Made by a program: the position numbers and the translations under genes
Shown here: positions 23,702-34,937 of the stretch, piece by piece
How positions within the stretch are numbered: position 1 is the stretch's first letter
Layout of the letters: each line of letters begins with the position of its first letter
Origin: Areca catechu
Taxonomy: Eukaryota > Streptophyta > Magnoliopsida > Arecales > Arecaceae
DNA length: 64,000 bases
Assembly (NCBI GenBank): GCA_021397845.1
Contig: CM038052.1
Location: 32,970,501 to 33,034,500 of the forward strand
Direction: 5' to 3'
Notes under the pieces: model-generated
Seen by the model: the letters and a program-made list of their open reading frames with translations, nothing else
Database searches by the model: none
Told to the model about the DNA's origin: nothing

Positions 23702-23780
23702 TTGCTCTGATATATTTTTTATATTGTAAAGCTTTTAATTTCTATGCCTAGTACTTTATCATCATCGAAAAGGAAGAGAT
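22930..23780 (+). other. 3' non-coding region of C1 with purine tracts and repeats
   Basis: GACAAAAAGGGGGAGACAAG (about 23175) is a PPT-like tract and GAAAAGGAAGAGAT (23767-23780) directly precedes the LTR. A 25-bp unit (TAAGGAAAATCATTATGTATACATA-like) is repeated three times at 23233-23307. GCTTTGATAC (23551) and GCTCTGATAT (23704) are forms of a motif iterated in C2. An AT/AC microsatellite lies at 23669-23702. Confidence 0.65.
23233..23307 (+). repeat. 25-bp unit repeated three times
   Basis: TAAGGAAAATCATTATGTAT starts at 23233 and 23258, and TAAGCAAAATCATTATGTAT at 23283. Exact 25-bp period. Confidence 0.85.
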
Positions 23781-25313
23781 TGCTGATCCCGGGAATGATT
23801 TTGATGATTATAAAATATTGAAGCATAAATACTATATTAATGCTTTTCAAATTATCAAGAATATTTTTATAAAAACTTTCCAATGAATATCCTTCAATTA
23901 ACAACTTTATAGATCATTGGTATGATTTGTAAGTTATATATAAATTCCTTCTAGTCTTTACCAATTGGGATGTCTAGAGAGCTTTTATGTAACTTGGGAA
24001 GTCTCGTGAGTTTATTTGTAATTTTAAACATCATTAAGTCACTTTGAAAAATTCTTTGTATTATGAGAGGATTAGATAGTTAGAATCTATATTTAATAAT
24101 GCTTGAGAAAGTTAGAAAGGTCTTGTGTATCATTAGAAGTCATTAAAAGACCTTTGAAAACATGGAAGAGTCGAATTGTATTAAATTCTTGAAAAAATGA
24201 AGAACTAGCTAAATGAGTTGACTCATCTCAAATGAATCGACTCTGGCATGACACAGTGACTGATACTAAGAAATGAGCTGACTCATATTCTACGAGTTTT
24301 ATTTTATAAATAGAGCAGAAAAGTGAGTTTTCAGATGAGCCTTATCTCTAGATACGAGCCTTCTCTCTAAGAAATAATAGAAAGTATATTTTTGGAGTCA
24401 ATTCAGATGAGTTGACTTGTGACCTGCGAGCCTTCTTTCTCAGAATAACATAAACCTGAATTTTAGATACTAAGAAAATGAACCAACTCCTCTGTAACGA
24501 GTCGACTTGGATCCCATGAACTATAATAGTAACAGCAAGTTCCAGAACTTACAAGATTTCTAACAACCATATTTCACTTTCTAACGATTTTAAATGGCTA
24601 GAAATGATTGAGACCAATAAAAAACACTTGAAGAGATATAAATTCTTAGATTCAAGTCAAATAAATAACAATCTTTGAGAATATTCTTCCAATCATTGTA
24701 AACAAGAGAAACTCAAGTGCTGTTATCTGAAAACTCAAAAGAAGTATAACTCCTTTCCACCTACCCTTTGAGATATTAAGTGAAGAACAAGGAGAGCATT
24801 GAAGATCAAATTTTGAAGCCTTTGAGCAACTATACATCAAGCTTCAATTGCAACAACTTAGCTCTTTTTAGAGTTTGTTTTCTTTGTTGCTCTGTTTTGA
24901 GTTGTTTGTTTTATATTGTTACAAGTCCAGTAGGGAGCTGAGACTTGTGAATTAGGTTTAAATTTTGATTAGTTGACCATGAAAAATCAATTGGATTTTT
25001 TGTAAGCTTGAGAAATAAACATTGTATTAGATTCTTGATTGTGAGGCTGGTGTAAAACAATCCGGTTGTATTCTTGTCAGTATAGTAAAAATCTCAAGAG
25101 ATCCTTGGATAGTGAACGCAGGAACTGGAATTGCTCCAAACCACTATAAATCTCTTGTGTTTGTATATTTGATTATCTCTCTTATTCTCTCATTTAGCTT
25201 CCACACTTCACATAACACTTGAATCACATTTTCGCTTTGTTTTTAAAGACATGTTAGTTTAATTTTTAAAAAACCTAATTCACCCCCTTCTAGGGTTATT
25301 GGTCTGGTTAACA
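23781..25313 (+). repeat. 3' LTR of C1
   Basis: Starts TGCTGATCCCGGGAATG, ends GTCTGGTTAACA. It is collinear with 11022-12593 with many substitutions and small indels, so C1 is an old insertion. It is followed by the target-site copy TCTTA. Confidence 0.85.
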
Positions 25314-25318
25314 TCTTA

Positions 25319-26559
25319 CAAGTTCCTTGAGCTAGCCGTAGCTATCACAATGGATCTTTGACGACAAAGGCAATTTGTAACTCTTCTTTATAGTTTCTAT
25401 AATTTCAATTAATATATTTTCTTGGGAGCCACAATCTTTCTATTTTTTCAAGATCAATTTGATAACGGTGTGTGAGATCAAGGTGGTTATGATGGATCTG
25501 TTTTGTTATCAAAGTGCTACTAGGGTATTTGTTGTAATAGGTGGTACTAGGATTTTTAATACTATAATTCCTATAACAGGGTTAGGTGCTATTTGGAATG
25601 TAATTCTATAACAATTATTAGATAACTATTTAATAATCTATTGCTGATAGTACTCTACATCCATTATCATAGGATTGTTGGAAAATGGTACATTCTTTGA
25701 TTGCCCTTGGTGTCTCATATGTTTATTGAAAAGCTAATAGTGTTGTCGAGCTAGATAGCATTTTATGTGGCTAACCATATAAGATCAATATAATAAATTT
25801 CTACAACTAATACTTATATTTAATTTTTTAACATTTAATTTTTAAGTCTTATGAATGTCTTGTAAGGGCCCACTATAATGGGCTTGAATCAGCCATTTTG
25901 GACTCCCACATGTGCATTGACTCCCGACAGGAGTCTTCTTCCTCCCGAGTCTAGCAAGGAAAGGGATTTTAGGGCTGCTAGAGCTTTAGTTCCTAGTTAT
26001 AAATCCTTTACCCTTTCCCTTTAGGCAAGTCACCCCAATCCCTGATTCACCACTAGCAAATCTCTCGAGCTTGCCTTGATTTTCTGTCAAGATCTCTCAG
26101 TGAGTTAGGGTTGAATACCTTGACAAAGCTGAGGTAAAGATCTCTAAATCTTCTTCTCCTCATTTTCTTGGTCCCATAGCCATTGTTGCCATCTTGCTTG
26201 CCACCGATGGTCATCGAATTTAATGTTTTCCTCTATTGTTTTCTTCCTCCATTGCATCGATCACTATCATCCTTGGATATCGTTGTGCTTGGTTGCGAAA
26301 GGTGTAAGTTGTCAGGGGGTTATTGCCATCTGGGTGCCACCATGGGTGGTTAGCTTTCCTAGAACCATTCCCCCTTCCCTTCTTTCTACTGATGAAGAAG
26401 GAGAAAACAAGAGGGACAAAAAAAATAATTTGTTCTTCCCATGTTCTCTCTTCTACACTATCTCCAATGTTCTCTTTCTCTCTCTAAATATCTTCTAGAC
26501 TAGTAAAGGATCCAAATATCTAGGTAAATTGGTAATATCAATGAATTTACAGATAGCAA
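25319..26559. other. Intergenic, no supported gene
   Basis: I see no coding region with family resemblance. The stretch 25860-26490 is less AT-rich and has promoter-leader-like C/T-rich runs. It could be a solo LTR or gene-flank relic, but no boundaries or duplication could be found. Confidence 0.3.
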
Positions 26560-26760
26560 TCAGATCAGATTGGATATAAATGAGTCAAGTCAGATAAGAG
26601 TTGAGTTTAAAAAGCTTCAACCAAAATTCGACCTAATTATTAAACATATCAGATTTTAAAATTCGAATATGATCTATTTAATATATAGGTTATCCAACTC
26701 GACTTGTTTATAAGCTATTTATATTTTAGATAAAAAATTAATTATCCAATCCATTTTAAC
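26560..26760. repeat. Diverged dispersed repeat, copy 1
   Basis: Contains CAGATCAGATTGGATATAAA, GACCTAATTATTAAACATAT and GATCTATTTAATATATAGG. The same word order is found at 59030-59165 (GACTTGTTTATTAAACATAT, TTAATAAATGGGTTACC), with related text at 27545-27705. The text resembles the GGGTTGGGTCGGG-type repeats common in plants, possibly ends of DNA transposons. Family not identified. Confidence 0.4.
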
Positions 26761-26799
26761 CCCATTAAAAAGAAAACCTACAGCTGCGCCGCGAGCACA

Positions 26800-27075
26800 T
26801 CATGGAGGGGGTGACGGGCTGGTAGAGGGGAGCACTAGAAGGAGCCCGAGATAGACCGATGAAGGGAGGGAGGACATGCTATGGATTGGGAGCCGAGAGG
26901 GGGCCACAAGGCACCACCAGCAAACGAGGGAGCAGCTCTTATGGTTGCCAGAGTCAAGGGAGTGGAAGATGAGGGTCCAGCACTCATTGGGGAGGTTGAG
27001 GGTGTGGTCGTAGTCCAGATCACCATCGGTGATAGCAATTTGGAGCAGCATGGGATTGGAAGCATTCTTGGTGCA
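26800..27075 (-). pseudogene. F-box protein fragment
   Basis: The minus-strand frame reads LDYDHTLNLPNECWTLIFHSL then DSGNHKSCSLVCWWCLVAP. This fits the F-box pattern LP.EC...IF..L.SGD.K.CSLVCR.W, which binds SKP1 in SCF ubiquitin ligases. The frame is lost right after the F-box; no LRR or other target-binding domain follows, and the motif Arg-Arg before Trp is altered to Trp-Trp. Stop near 26802. The unit lies between two copies of a dispersed repeat (26560-26760, 27540-27705), so it may have been carried there by a transposon. A broken duplicate, not a working gene. Confidence 0.55.
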
Positions 27076-27539
27076 GCGGCGATGAGGGGAGAATGATGGG
27101 GATCGGGATAGGGTGGAGGCTATGTGGCCTATGAATAATGGTAACCGAGGTGACTGGCAAGGGAAGGGAGGGCTCCAACAGGTCAGAGGGGGGACACATG
27201 GTGGGGAGTGGGAGAGGCATGGAGAAGTCGGGGATGGAGGGAGGGGGGACATATGGGGGAGGGGAGGGAGAGCTCCGATGGTGGCGATAGGCGAGTCTAG
27301 GGATAGAGGAGGAGGAAGAAAGGAGGTACTTATAAAAAAAAGGTGGGAGAACTGGAAAGGCTAGAGTGAGAAAAAATATCTATCATGCGGGCGCCAGTCC
27401 TCAGCACGAGATCAAGATGACGTGACACAGCAACTAGCGATTTAAATTTCAAACAAACAGAGCCAAATATTTTTTAAAATTTTAAATAAATTAATTATAT
27501 ATTAATTTAATTTTAAAAAAATATAAATAGATTAAAATG

Positions 27540-27705
27540 TTGTGCAGGTGAAAATTTTAAACTTGAACCGGATCTATTTAATAAATGGATTAAATAGACT
27601 GAGTTGTTTACGACCCGAACCAATTTAAGCTCAATCCAAATCTATTTAAGATGGATCGAATGCAGGTTGGGCTAGTGGGTCTGGTTATATTTTGTTATCC
27701 CTATC
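27540..27705. repeat. Diverged dispersed repeat, copy 2
   Basis: AACCGGATCTATTTAATAAATGG and GGTTGGGCTAGTGGGTCTGG are typical words of the same repeat group as 26560-26760. Orientation relative to copy 1 is not settled by eye. Confidence 0.35.
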
Positions 27706-28680
27706 ACTGACCTTAAAAGGTGTCTTGATATAACATTATATAACCATGGATCCCAAGTCCGTGTTATACATTTCTAAGAGAGGAGTTCTGAATCAATCTT
27801 GCTATGATCATCCGATAGCTATGATTATTTTATTATTAAGGTTTAGCTCGAAAGGTGAGCAATCATCGGGATAAAGTGTTGAACAGAATATCTGGTTCCC
27901 AGGTTCATAGATCAAGGAATTGATCTATCGCTGTATTTGAGTTTATGACCGGTAAAGATACAAAATTTTTTACATGATCAGCTATATGTATGATTATGTT
28001 TTTGTATTCTATATGATGATTTTTGATTTTTGCTAGATGAATTTGTGTATAATTTTTTATACAAATATGTAAGCATATGATTTTTTATTATATACATGCA
28101 TCATATATTGATTATTTGAAATATAATATTAGTTACTTTGAAATTGAGCCAGACATATAATATAAAATTATTGAATGATTTATTAATTATGTAAGGAATT
28201 TGAACTAGCTATGATTGTGATATGGTCTGCCAATCACGTGTTGGATTGTAACATCTAAAATTGCTAGTCATGGACTAAATCTTAACATCTTGTTTGGTAG
28301 TGCAAGCCGAAATGCGTATATTTTGATCTACTACTGCAGACCAAAACGCCAATAACTTGGTTGCCACCCGGAATGTGACATGCATCTACTAATATTTAAT
28401 TTCATTTAATGCTTTTTTTCACCAAAAAACCATTATTATACTAGTGGATCTCAACCTGTTAAACCATTAATTTAATTATGAACCGGAATACACCCAAACA
28501 AACCCCACAGGTGGTATGATACTTTCATCATATTCCATCACATTCCTTGGTATCAAATATATCACCATTCCTGGGTTGGCTGGGGAGAGAAGGCAGAATA
28601 AAGGAGTTGTAGCATGGACTAGGTAAGTCATTCTTGTACAAAATCGCAACGATATAGTAGGCAGGTAAACATGCATCCTC
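27706..28680. other. Intergenic, no supported gene
   Basis: AT-rich. The part around 28480-28580 (GGTATGATACTTTCATCATATT then CATTCCTGG) resembles MITE ends, but no inverted partner was found. Confidence 0.3.
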
Positions 28681-29278
28681 TCAAGAATCTTGTATTATAA
28701 TTGGTCAGGAGTTGCATGAAGAAGTATAAACAAAGCTAAGGGGAAAAAGGGCAACCAGCAAGAAAAATTATCACATACAGGGTATGATCGAACCACCTGT
28801 TATAGCCATCAAATATGTTTACCTCAAAGATTGCAAACCGAGGACAAAAGACGTAACAATTGGCCAACTTTGGTATCCAATTTAGCTGAAAGGCTAGCAA
28901 GCATAGAGTAGATAAAAATGAGCTCAAGTAGCCCTTTGTCTGCGCAGTCATCTCAGGAAGAAATTTCCATTCAAACGGAGGGAATGAAACCAGTGGCTTC
29001 ACTCGTTTAAGGTTTGCACTATTGATTTACTGTCACCAAGTAAGCAACAACAGAAGAAAAGAAGAAAGAAAATAGTTCAGTTGCTGGTATCTCCGTTCAA
29101 ACATAACTCAAATTTCTACTATTTCTAACATCTTTCGTTATCCCACAAACTGCGACATTACGGGAATAAGCACTACATAAATCCCTATTTTAACTGAAGA
29201 CTGAAGGAGGAAGACATGGATGAAAACCCACTTTTCTCTTCACCTCAGCAGAGGCTGTGGCAGCTACATACCGGAAAA
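28681..29278 (-). other. Probable 3' UTR and downstream flank of the zinc finger gene
   Basis: Lies directly after the stop codon at 29279-29281 of the minus-strand gene. No coding potential was seen and no clear AATAAA was found, so the transcript end is not placed. Confidence 0.35.
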
Positions 29279-32200
29279 TTAAGATCCTGGGGAGGAGCCT
29301 TCATTTTGAGTACTTAACTGAAGGCTTTCAATGGCACGAAAAGGTGGGCTCTGTCCAAATTTTAACAGATGGGCAACTTCATAAACAGGTCGCAACTGCC
29401 AAATCATCTGAACATCAAGATATGCTTCACATGCAAAACACCATACCGACAGATCACTGTCACAAGTTCAGAGAAACAATATGAGTACAACATCACTGAC
29501 ATCAATTTATCGTTGAAAACAAATGCTGATATAATATACCTGAGGCTGAGAGCTAGGCAGTGCCCCGTTTCCTGATGATGACCGAGCATGTGTTTGTTGA
29601 TAAAGCGGCTGCACAGGACATCTTTACAGCTTAAACACAGCCAGTTTTCAGCAGGGTGGTGGCATCTGAAATGCACAAAATGCTTCAATTAGAAATCCAA
29701 CCTAAGCTGGATGCAGTTCAGGCATATGGATTTATAGACTCGCATGCATGCACTCCCCTACCCATCAACCCACACATGACACATGCACACATGCAAATTG
29801 AGATTACCAAACATCTGAGAAATAAGATGGTGCAAAAATCTAGTTTGCTTTGTCAGCCTGGTTTCTGCATAGCTGTAAAATGGCTACTGATTTGAACAGT
29901 CATAACTTCAGTGTCAGAAGGCTGATTGACAATCCATTAACCTAACATAGGAGCAGGTTCACCGTTGAAGGATATAAAACTGGACAAATCTGATTGTTGA
30001 TAAAAGAACAGCAACAATCAGAACTTAGCTACTGCAATCAAATCTTTACACTGCACGATGAACAATGTCCACTGCCAAAACTTACACCTAACACAAACGG
30101 CGAGTGATCAATGATCCATTAGGGACTTGGAGGCAATTGAAATTCTAGCTAGCATGCAACCCATGAACTGCATCATTGTTTGACCCAAAGGCAGAAAATG
30201 ACATAGCAGTAATCAAAACTCTGGATTGATGAGCTAATGGTATCACTGCATTTGAAGGAGATGGACATCATTCTTTCACAAGTAACATGGGGAAAGATTA
30301 CCTGTATTCAAGTCATTACGGAGGAGGATAGGTATTTCTGGAATGGGACATTTTATGATTCAAAATTTGAACTGGTTAATCAACCCAAATCTGAAGAAAC
30401 ATTCTCATAATACAGCATTAAATTAAGATTTTCAATGGCTAAAACAAATACGTAAATCAAACAGAAAATCAACTTTATTTTCAACCTATTTCTTATAGAA
30501 ACACACAAGACCAAGTTTATCAATGACAAACAAATACGGAGATCAAACAGAAAATCAATTTTATTTTTAACCAAATACTTATATACACACATATACACAA
30601 TTAAGTTTCTCAACAACTCAAACAATTTGTAGAGCAAACAGAAAATCAATTTTGTTTTTAACCTGATTCTTATACACATGTAAGGCTTGAATTTCACATA
30701 TATAAGGCTAGAATTGCATACCAAGTAAATATTTCGCATATAGTTTCGGATTTAATTTTAAGATTTTGAAAAGAAAAGAATTAGAATAATCAAAATAATT
30801 ATATTCTTCAAACTAGGATTTTCCCTTTATTTTTATTTATTTTTTAAAATTAATGTCATTAAAGTTTGTGCCTCAGTATCGCTTGACTATAATTTTCTGT
30901 AACTTTTTAATGGGGTTAATTTGTAAATTTTAAAGTTTGTTTAGTCATCTAGATATATTCCATCAAGCAAAAATAATTATAGCTCTCATTTTGGAGTTAA
31001 CCTCAGTTCTGCATAATTATTTTGTCAAAGATGACATAAAAATATGCTTATGCTATCTCACTTTCTTTGACATTGCCTATGTCCATACTCTCTCACTTGT
31101 TTCTACATAGCACCATGGAAACTATATATACAAATTTAAAGTTGAACATTTCCAAATGAAACTTGTTTAATCATAGAAAAGGATCATTAGCCCTTTATGA
31201 TAAGTTTGATGAAACAAATTTACCAGTTCTAACTTACCCATTGAACGAATATTAATACAACAATAATAAGGAGCTTAGAGCCTGAGAGGGAAAGTATGTA
31301 ATGATCTTCAATTAAATTGATAATCATAGGAAATTAGAATGGTTAACAATGAAGTCTTGTTTCTAACTTAGGCGATTGATAAAAAAATATAAAGAAAAAG
31401 AAAAAAGTTACCTACAGTTCTCATGGACCTACAAAAAACTTATGATAGGCTACCAAGAAAGGTCATTTAGTAGAAGATTATGGAGGATATGTATGGTGCA
31501 TTGACAAGGCCTGGGAGTTGTTTGTATAGTCAGTCACACTAGGCATGCACCAACAATTACACTAACATCCAGCATTCCAAACTAGTTATAATGAACTTAT
31601 GGGTAATTAAACACTCAAATCTCAAAAAATGGTATTGTATAGATGGCTGCCCAATATGTATGATCTTTGATACAAGAGCAATATGCCTTGATACACCTTG
31701 CTCCAAATGAGCAGACATTTTTTAAAAAAGAAACAGAAAGCATACCAAACAGTATGAGGTCTAGACGATGTCAATATGCCTTGAGTCAGTGCAAGACAAA
31801 CCCACTTTTTCCATTTTAAGTGTGTATGCTTATTGGTTCATGGCTTGTACGATATGTAACAACATATGTGAAGCTAGCACACACAAGGTTTCAACAACTG
31901 CTGCTGTTACTGAGAAAATGTGCCATGGTATCAGATATAAGCAGGGTACGAATTAATGATTAAATGTTAAATTGTATCTTTGGAAAAAATATTTAAAACA
32001 AGAGAGATCAAAAATCAGCAGGATGAAAATAGAGCATATGGAATGCAATTTTATTTAAAATAAAAAGGAAGACAAGGCACCAAATAAGATTGATGGACAG
32101 GAGATATCACAAAGTGATTTGTTTCATTATGTGGGATCTATTATACAAAATAATGGAGAGATTATTTAAACAAAATAATGCTGGTTATAGTTATGCTATG

Positions 32201-34937
32201 CAAAATAGTGGAGAGACAAATGAAACATATCGAGAAGTCAATGCAGTTGGTGAAGTAATTAGTGGTTGGTACCCATGACCTGGGTTCGAGTCCTGCCCTC
32301 ATTGAATTTCAGTTGGATTTACTCTTGTCCTACAACTCAACTCAACTCGACCCAATCCAACCAAGCTTAATTCCAAACTACTTAGAGTTAACGGCAAACA
32401 TAAAACTATAGCCACATCATATGATTATGGATGGATGGATGGATGGATGAGAGAGACAATATACATAATAGAATTAAAACTGCTTAGATGTGGTGAGAAA
32501 GTGCCTCTCAAGAGATACGTGATCAACTCATAGTTGCATACCACGGTGACTAAAAGGAAATTAATCAAATGGAAACAAGGGTTGCAATGTTATACGGCTT
32601 TAAATATTGAACAGTAAAGAAAGTTTTAAAACATAAGTTGAATGTAGTAAAATTGAGAATACTGGGAAAAATGTGAGGTAAACTATAAAGGATACAACAA
32701 GATTAGAAAGGATATAACAAGATAAGAGCATATCAGTTCCAAAAATCAAAGATATAATGACAGAGAAACATTCAAGATACTATGGACATGTATAGTAAAG
32801 ATCTTAGGGGAATCCAAAAAAAAATGGGTATTTTTGTTAAAGGATGTAAGAAAAGGAGAATACCTAAGGTAACATGGATGAAGATTGTAAAAAGGGATAT
32901 GAAAAAGCATGAGATAATAATCTAAGAATGCTTGGAGAATGATGATCCATAAAGCCGAGCCAAAAAAGATGACACAAGATTTGATGATTATGGTTATAGT
33001 TATGAGATTATTACATGAACTAAAGTATCACGTTGTGCTAGTCTGTGTTGACAAGATACAGGCACAATACAAATGTATGGTCATAGTTATGAGATTATTA
33101 CATGAACTAAAGTATCACGTTATGCTAGTCTGTGTTGACAAGATACAAGCATGATACAAAGGTATCTTCCTCTTATGCAAAAAGCTATTTTTCAGCATGC
33201 TTCTGATGGCGTTATGTTTTTGTCAACATGAATGCCCAAATTAAAGAATTCTGGTCATTGAACTCCAAACTATCTTCAATATGGATGTAGCTAGAGATAC
33301 TAAAATGCATGGTAACTGTCATACGTCATGCTGAAAGAGGATCAGTCCAGACATGACTATGAATGAGAGGATAGCATCACATGTTTGTGATGCAAGGTGC
33401 AACATCAAACGTAGAGATGATTAAAACAAATAATGGAAAGGAAAAGAAAATTGGATGCAAATGATGATAAAAGGCACAAGAATTGAAATCAAGGAGGCAT
33501 GGTTATAGTGTCATCCATTGGGGATGTATCAAATATGCAGCATTTGGCCCATTAGGCGGAACTTCAGACAGAGAGAATCTCTTGACAATGCCTGCTTTGA
33601 TCAAGAAGTTATAGAAATGAAGGAGACTTCCATCATTGACAAATGGACTTGGAGTTTTTACCTTTTGTCTTCAGCAAAATATTCTTAGAAAACACACATA
33701 GCAGGGACAACATGATTCTATGATGTCCTGCTAAAAAGGAAAGAAATGGAAGTCCACCTCTTTTGTGCCATTTATGAGCATTAGGAGTTTGGGTGTTGGA
33801 TGAGTGATAGTAAATGCATGAATATCCATAATACAGTTGTCACCATAGTGGAAGAAACCCTATCCATAGACTTACCCACTTAAAGATACTTTGCTATTAT
33901 TCCTTAAAGATCCTTAAGTTGGTGGTAAGTTCATGATTTTGGCCCATAACCTCTCCCTTTATTTTATTATAACCGATTAATTTCATAGAAAAAGAGAAAG
34001 AAAAATGAAAAAAATAAACACCCCTTATTTTCATAACGTAGGATAATTAACACTAGAATTTGGAACTGAAAGGCATACTTGTAACTTTGCATTGTGTTTT
34101 AGATGATGCAATAAAAACTTATTGGTCCATCTTTCTGATCAGTCCATGTCTGATACCTTTAAAAAAGAAAGAAAAAGAAAAGAAAACTTAAATTCCTATT
34201 TGTGGTTGAGTAATCCTATTGTTAATCAATAATATACAAAACTCTTTGTGTAATTTCAAGATTCAATTACCAGCCTTTTCTACAAAAAGGCCACAAGCAA
34301 CCATAACTTACATGGATTTGTTACCGGTCCATCCAGCACTCAAATCACTTCTAAACATACATAATCCAGTGCTATGAGTAAGATCTAGACAAACAACAAA
34401 AAGTATAAAGTCGAAGACACCTTTATCGATAAGAATCAAGTCTCCAAAGTACCGTACAGTGAACAACCAAATACTAACCCATTCAGGCAGATCTCTCTCA
34501 TCGTCATTAGTAACAAAAATTCATTCTTTCCGCAAAGCTTCCACATACAGTGACCTCCCATGGCTAATTCATTATCTATCACAGGTTCTTAGTAATTCTC
34601 TTCGATCTACTTCGAGATAGATTAGCTAAAAAGAGGAATCAAATAAAAACACGGATTAGGGCTTGGAGATGAACACTAACCTGGTGCAAGGAGAATCGGG
34701 AACGGGGATGTCAGAGAGATCAGAAGACAGCGAAGGCAAATGATCACACGATGTTCGAGGTTCCACCCATCCGGACTCGGCCCCATAGAGCTCCTCTGCC
34801 TCTGCGTCCTGACAAGCAACAGAGAGAAGGTGGTTTTAGAATCTTTAGAGAGGGAAGAACACGAAGAAGGTGAAGAAGGAAGAAGAGATGGATCCGTTTC
34901 TTACCCACCCCGACGACGAGCAGCCCTCGTTCGCCAT
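29279..34937 (-). CDS. UBP-type zinc finger (HDAC6 C-terminus-like) protein, 4 exons, 154 aa
   Basis: Exons on the minus strand: 34905-34937, 34681-34808, 29540-29665 and 29279-29456. All introns are GT-AG (96, 5015 and 83 bp), and the joined frame is open for 154 residues from MANEGCSSSGW to a TAA at 29279. Residues 32-105 hold the complete ligand set of a ZnF-UBP/BUZ domain: C32, H34, CX2C at 52/55 and 64/67, C72, H79, H83, H89 and CX2C at 102/105. The ubiquitin-pocket residues known from HDAC6 are present: W62, R74, W101, Y108. This fold binds the free C-terminal Gly-Gly of ubiquitin. No deacetylase or peptidase domain is attached, so it is a stand-alone reader, probably nucleo-cytosolic; the pathway is unknown. 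The tail 118-136 (LRPVYEVAHLLKFGQSPPFR) resembles the post-finger part in plant relatives. The start is set by the first ATG in an exon with a clean donor. Introns were placed by eye. Confidence 0.9.
29666..31399 (-). other. 3' part of intron 2 of the zinc finger gene
   Basis: No coding exon was found in here. It holds a triple imperfect repeat at 30426-30700. The acceptor is TTTCAG at 29666-29671 on the minus strand. Confidence 0.6.
30426..30700. repeat. 86-91 bp unit repeated three times in intron 2
   Basis: ATCAAACAGAAAATCAA-type boxes start at 30456, 30542 and 30633 (the third begins AGCAAACAG). Each is followed by a TTT-ATTTT-AACC run and an ACACA-rich stretch. Imperfect tandem repeat. 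Confidence 0.75.
31400..33076 (+). mobile_element. RTE-type LINE remnant, antisense inside intron 2
   Basis: At 31423-31470 the frame reads MDLQKTYDRLPRKVI, the plant LINE RT motif FIDLEKAYDRVPRE in form, followed by IMEDMYGAL. Farther on come SRMKIEHMECNF (about 32010-32045), HYVGSIIQNNGEI (32120-32160), and after a SINE insertion DNIHNRIKTA (32457-32486), VVKLRILGKM (32645-32675) and a KRDMKKHE end (about 32895-32920). This order is that of RTE-clade ORF2 from RT palm to C-terminus. 31560-31980 is not recognised and may be a further insertion. No endonuclease part is left. Heavily mutated; orientation opposite to the host gene. Confidence 0.7.
32230..32450 (+). mobile_element. tRNA-derived SINE inserted in the LINE
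   Basis: Has a pol III B box GGTTCGAGTCC (32283-32293) and an A-box-like CAATGCAGTTGG about 45 bp upstream, then a ~130-bp body and a (GGAT)n tail at 32425-32449. It is flanked by direct repeats GAGAGACAAATGAAACATA (32211-32229) and GAGAGACAATATACATA (32451-32467), which fit a target-site duplication. LINE reading resumes after it. The CCAAGCTTAATTCCAAACTA stretch resembles a 3' sequence shared by plant SINEs and LINEs. Confidence 0.65.
32990..33163 (+). repeat. 87-bp tandem duplication at the LINE 3' end
   Basis: Copies 32990-33076 and 33077-33163 begin ATGGTTATAGTTATGAGATT and ATGGTCATAGTTATGAGATT and differ at only a few bases. 87 bp is 29 codons, so a frame reads through both (MVIVMRLLHELKYHVVLVCV twice). 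It looks much younger than the surrounding LINE decay. Confidence 0.9.
33164..34680 (-). other. 5' part of intron 2 of the zinc finger gene
   Basis: No exon, repeat or element was recognised. The donor is GTTAGT at 34680 reading down. Confidence 0.6.

Larger units (their letters stand above)
11022..25313 (+). mobile_element. Sirevirus-like Ty1/copia element C1 (14.3 kb, with nested element X)
   Basis: Two related LTRs (11022-12593 and 23781-25313) bound a PBS, gag, protease, integrase, RT, RNase H, an envelope-position ORF and a 3' region with polypurine tracts. Flanking five-base sites are GCTTA (11017-11021) and TCTTA (25314-25318), a target duplication with one mismatch. A long LTR, an extra ORF after RNase H, a long coiled-coil gag and several PPTs are known traits of the Sirevirus lineage. 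The element is old: many stops and clear LTR divergence. Part of its length is a second Sirevirus remnant (X) in the gag region. Confidence 0.85.

Noticed and set aside
26881..27364. Two plus-strand ORFs of 71 and 83 codons
   Set aside because: Antisense to or next to the F-box fragment in purine-rich DNA; no domain.
32230..32300. Possible tRNA gene from the perfect B box
   Set aside because: No cloverleaf could be closed; the tail and flanking repeats show a SINE.
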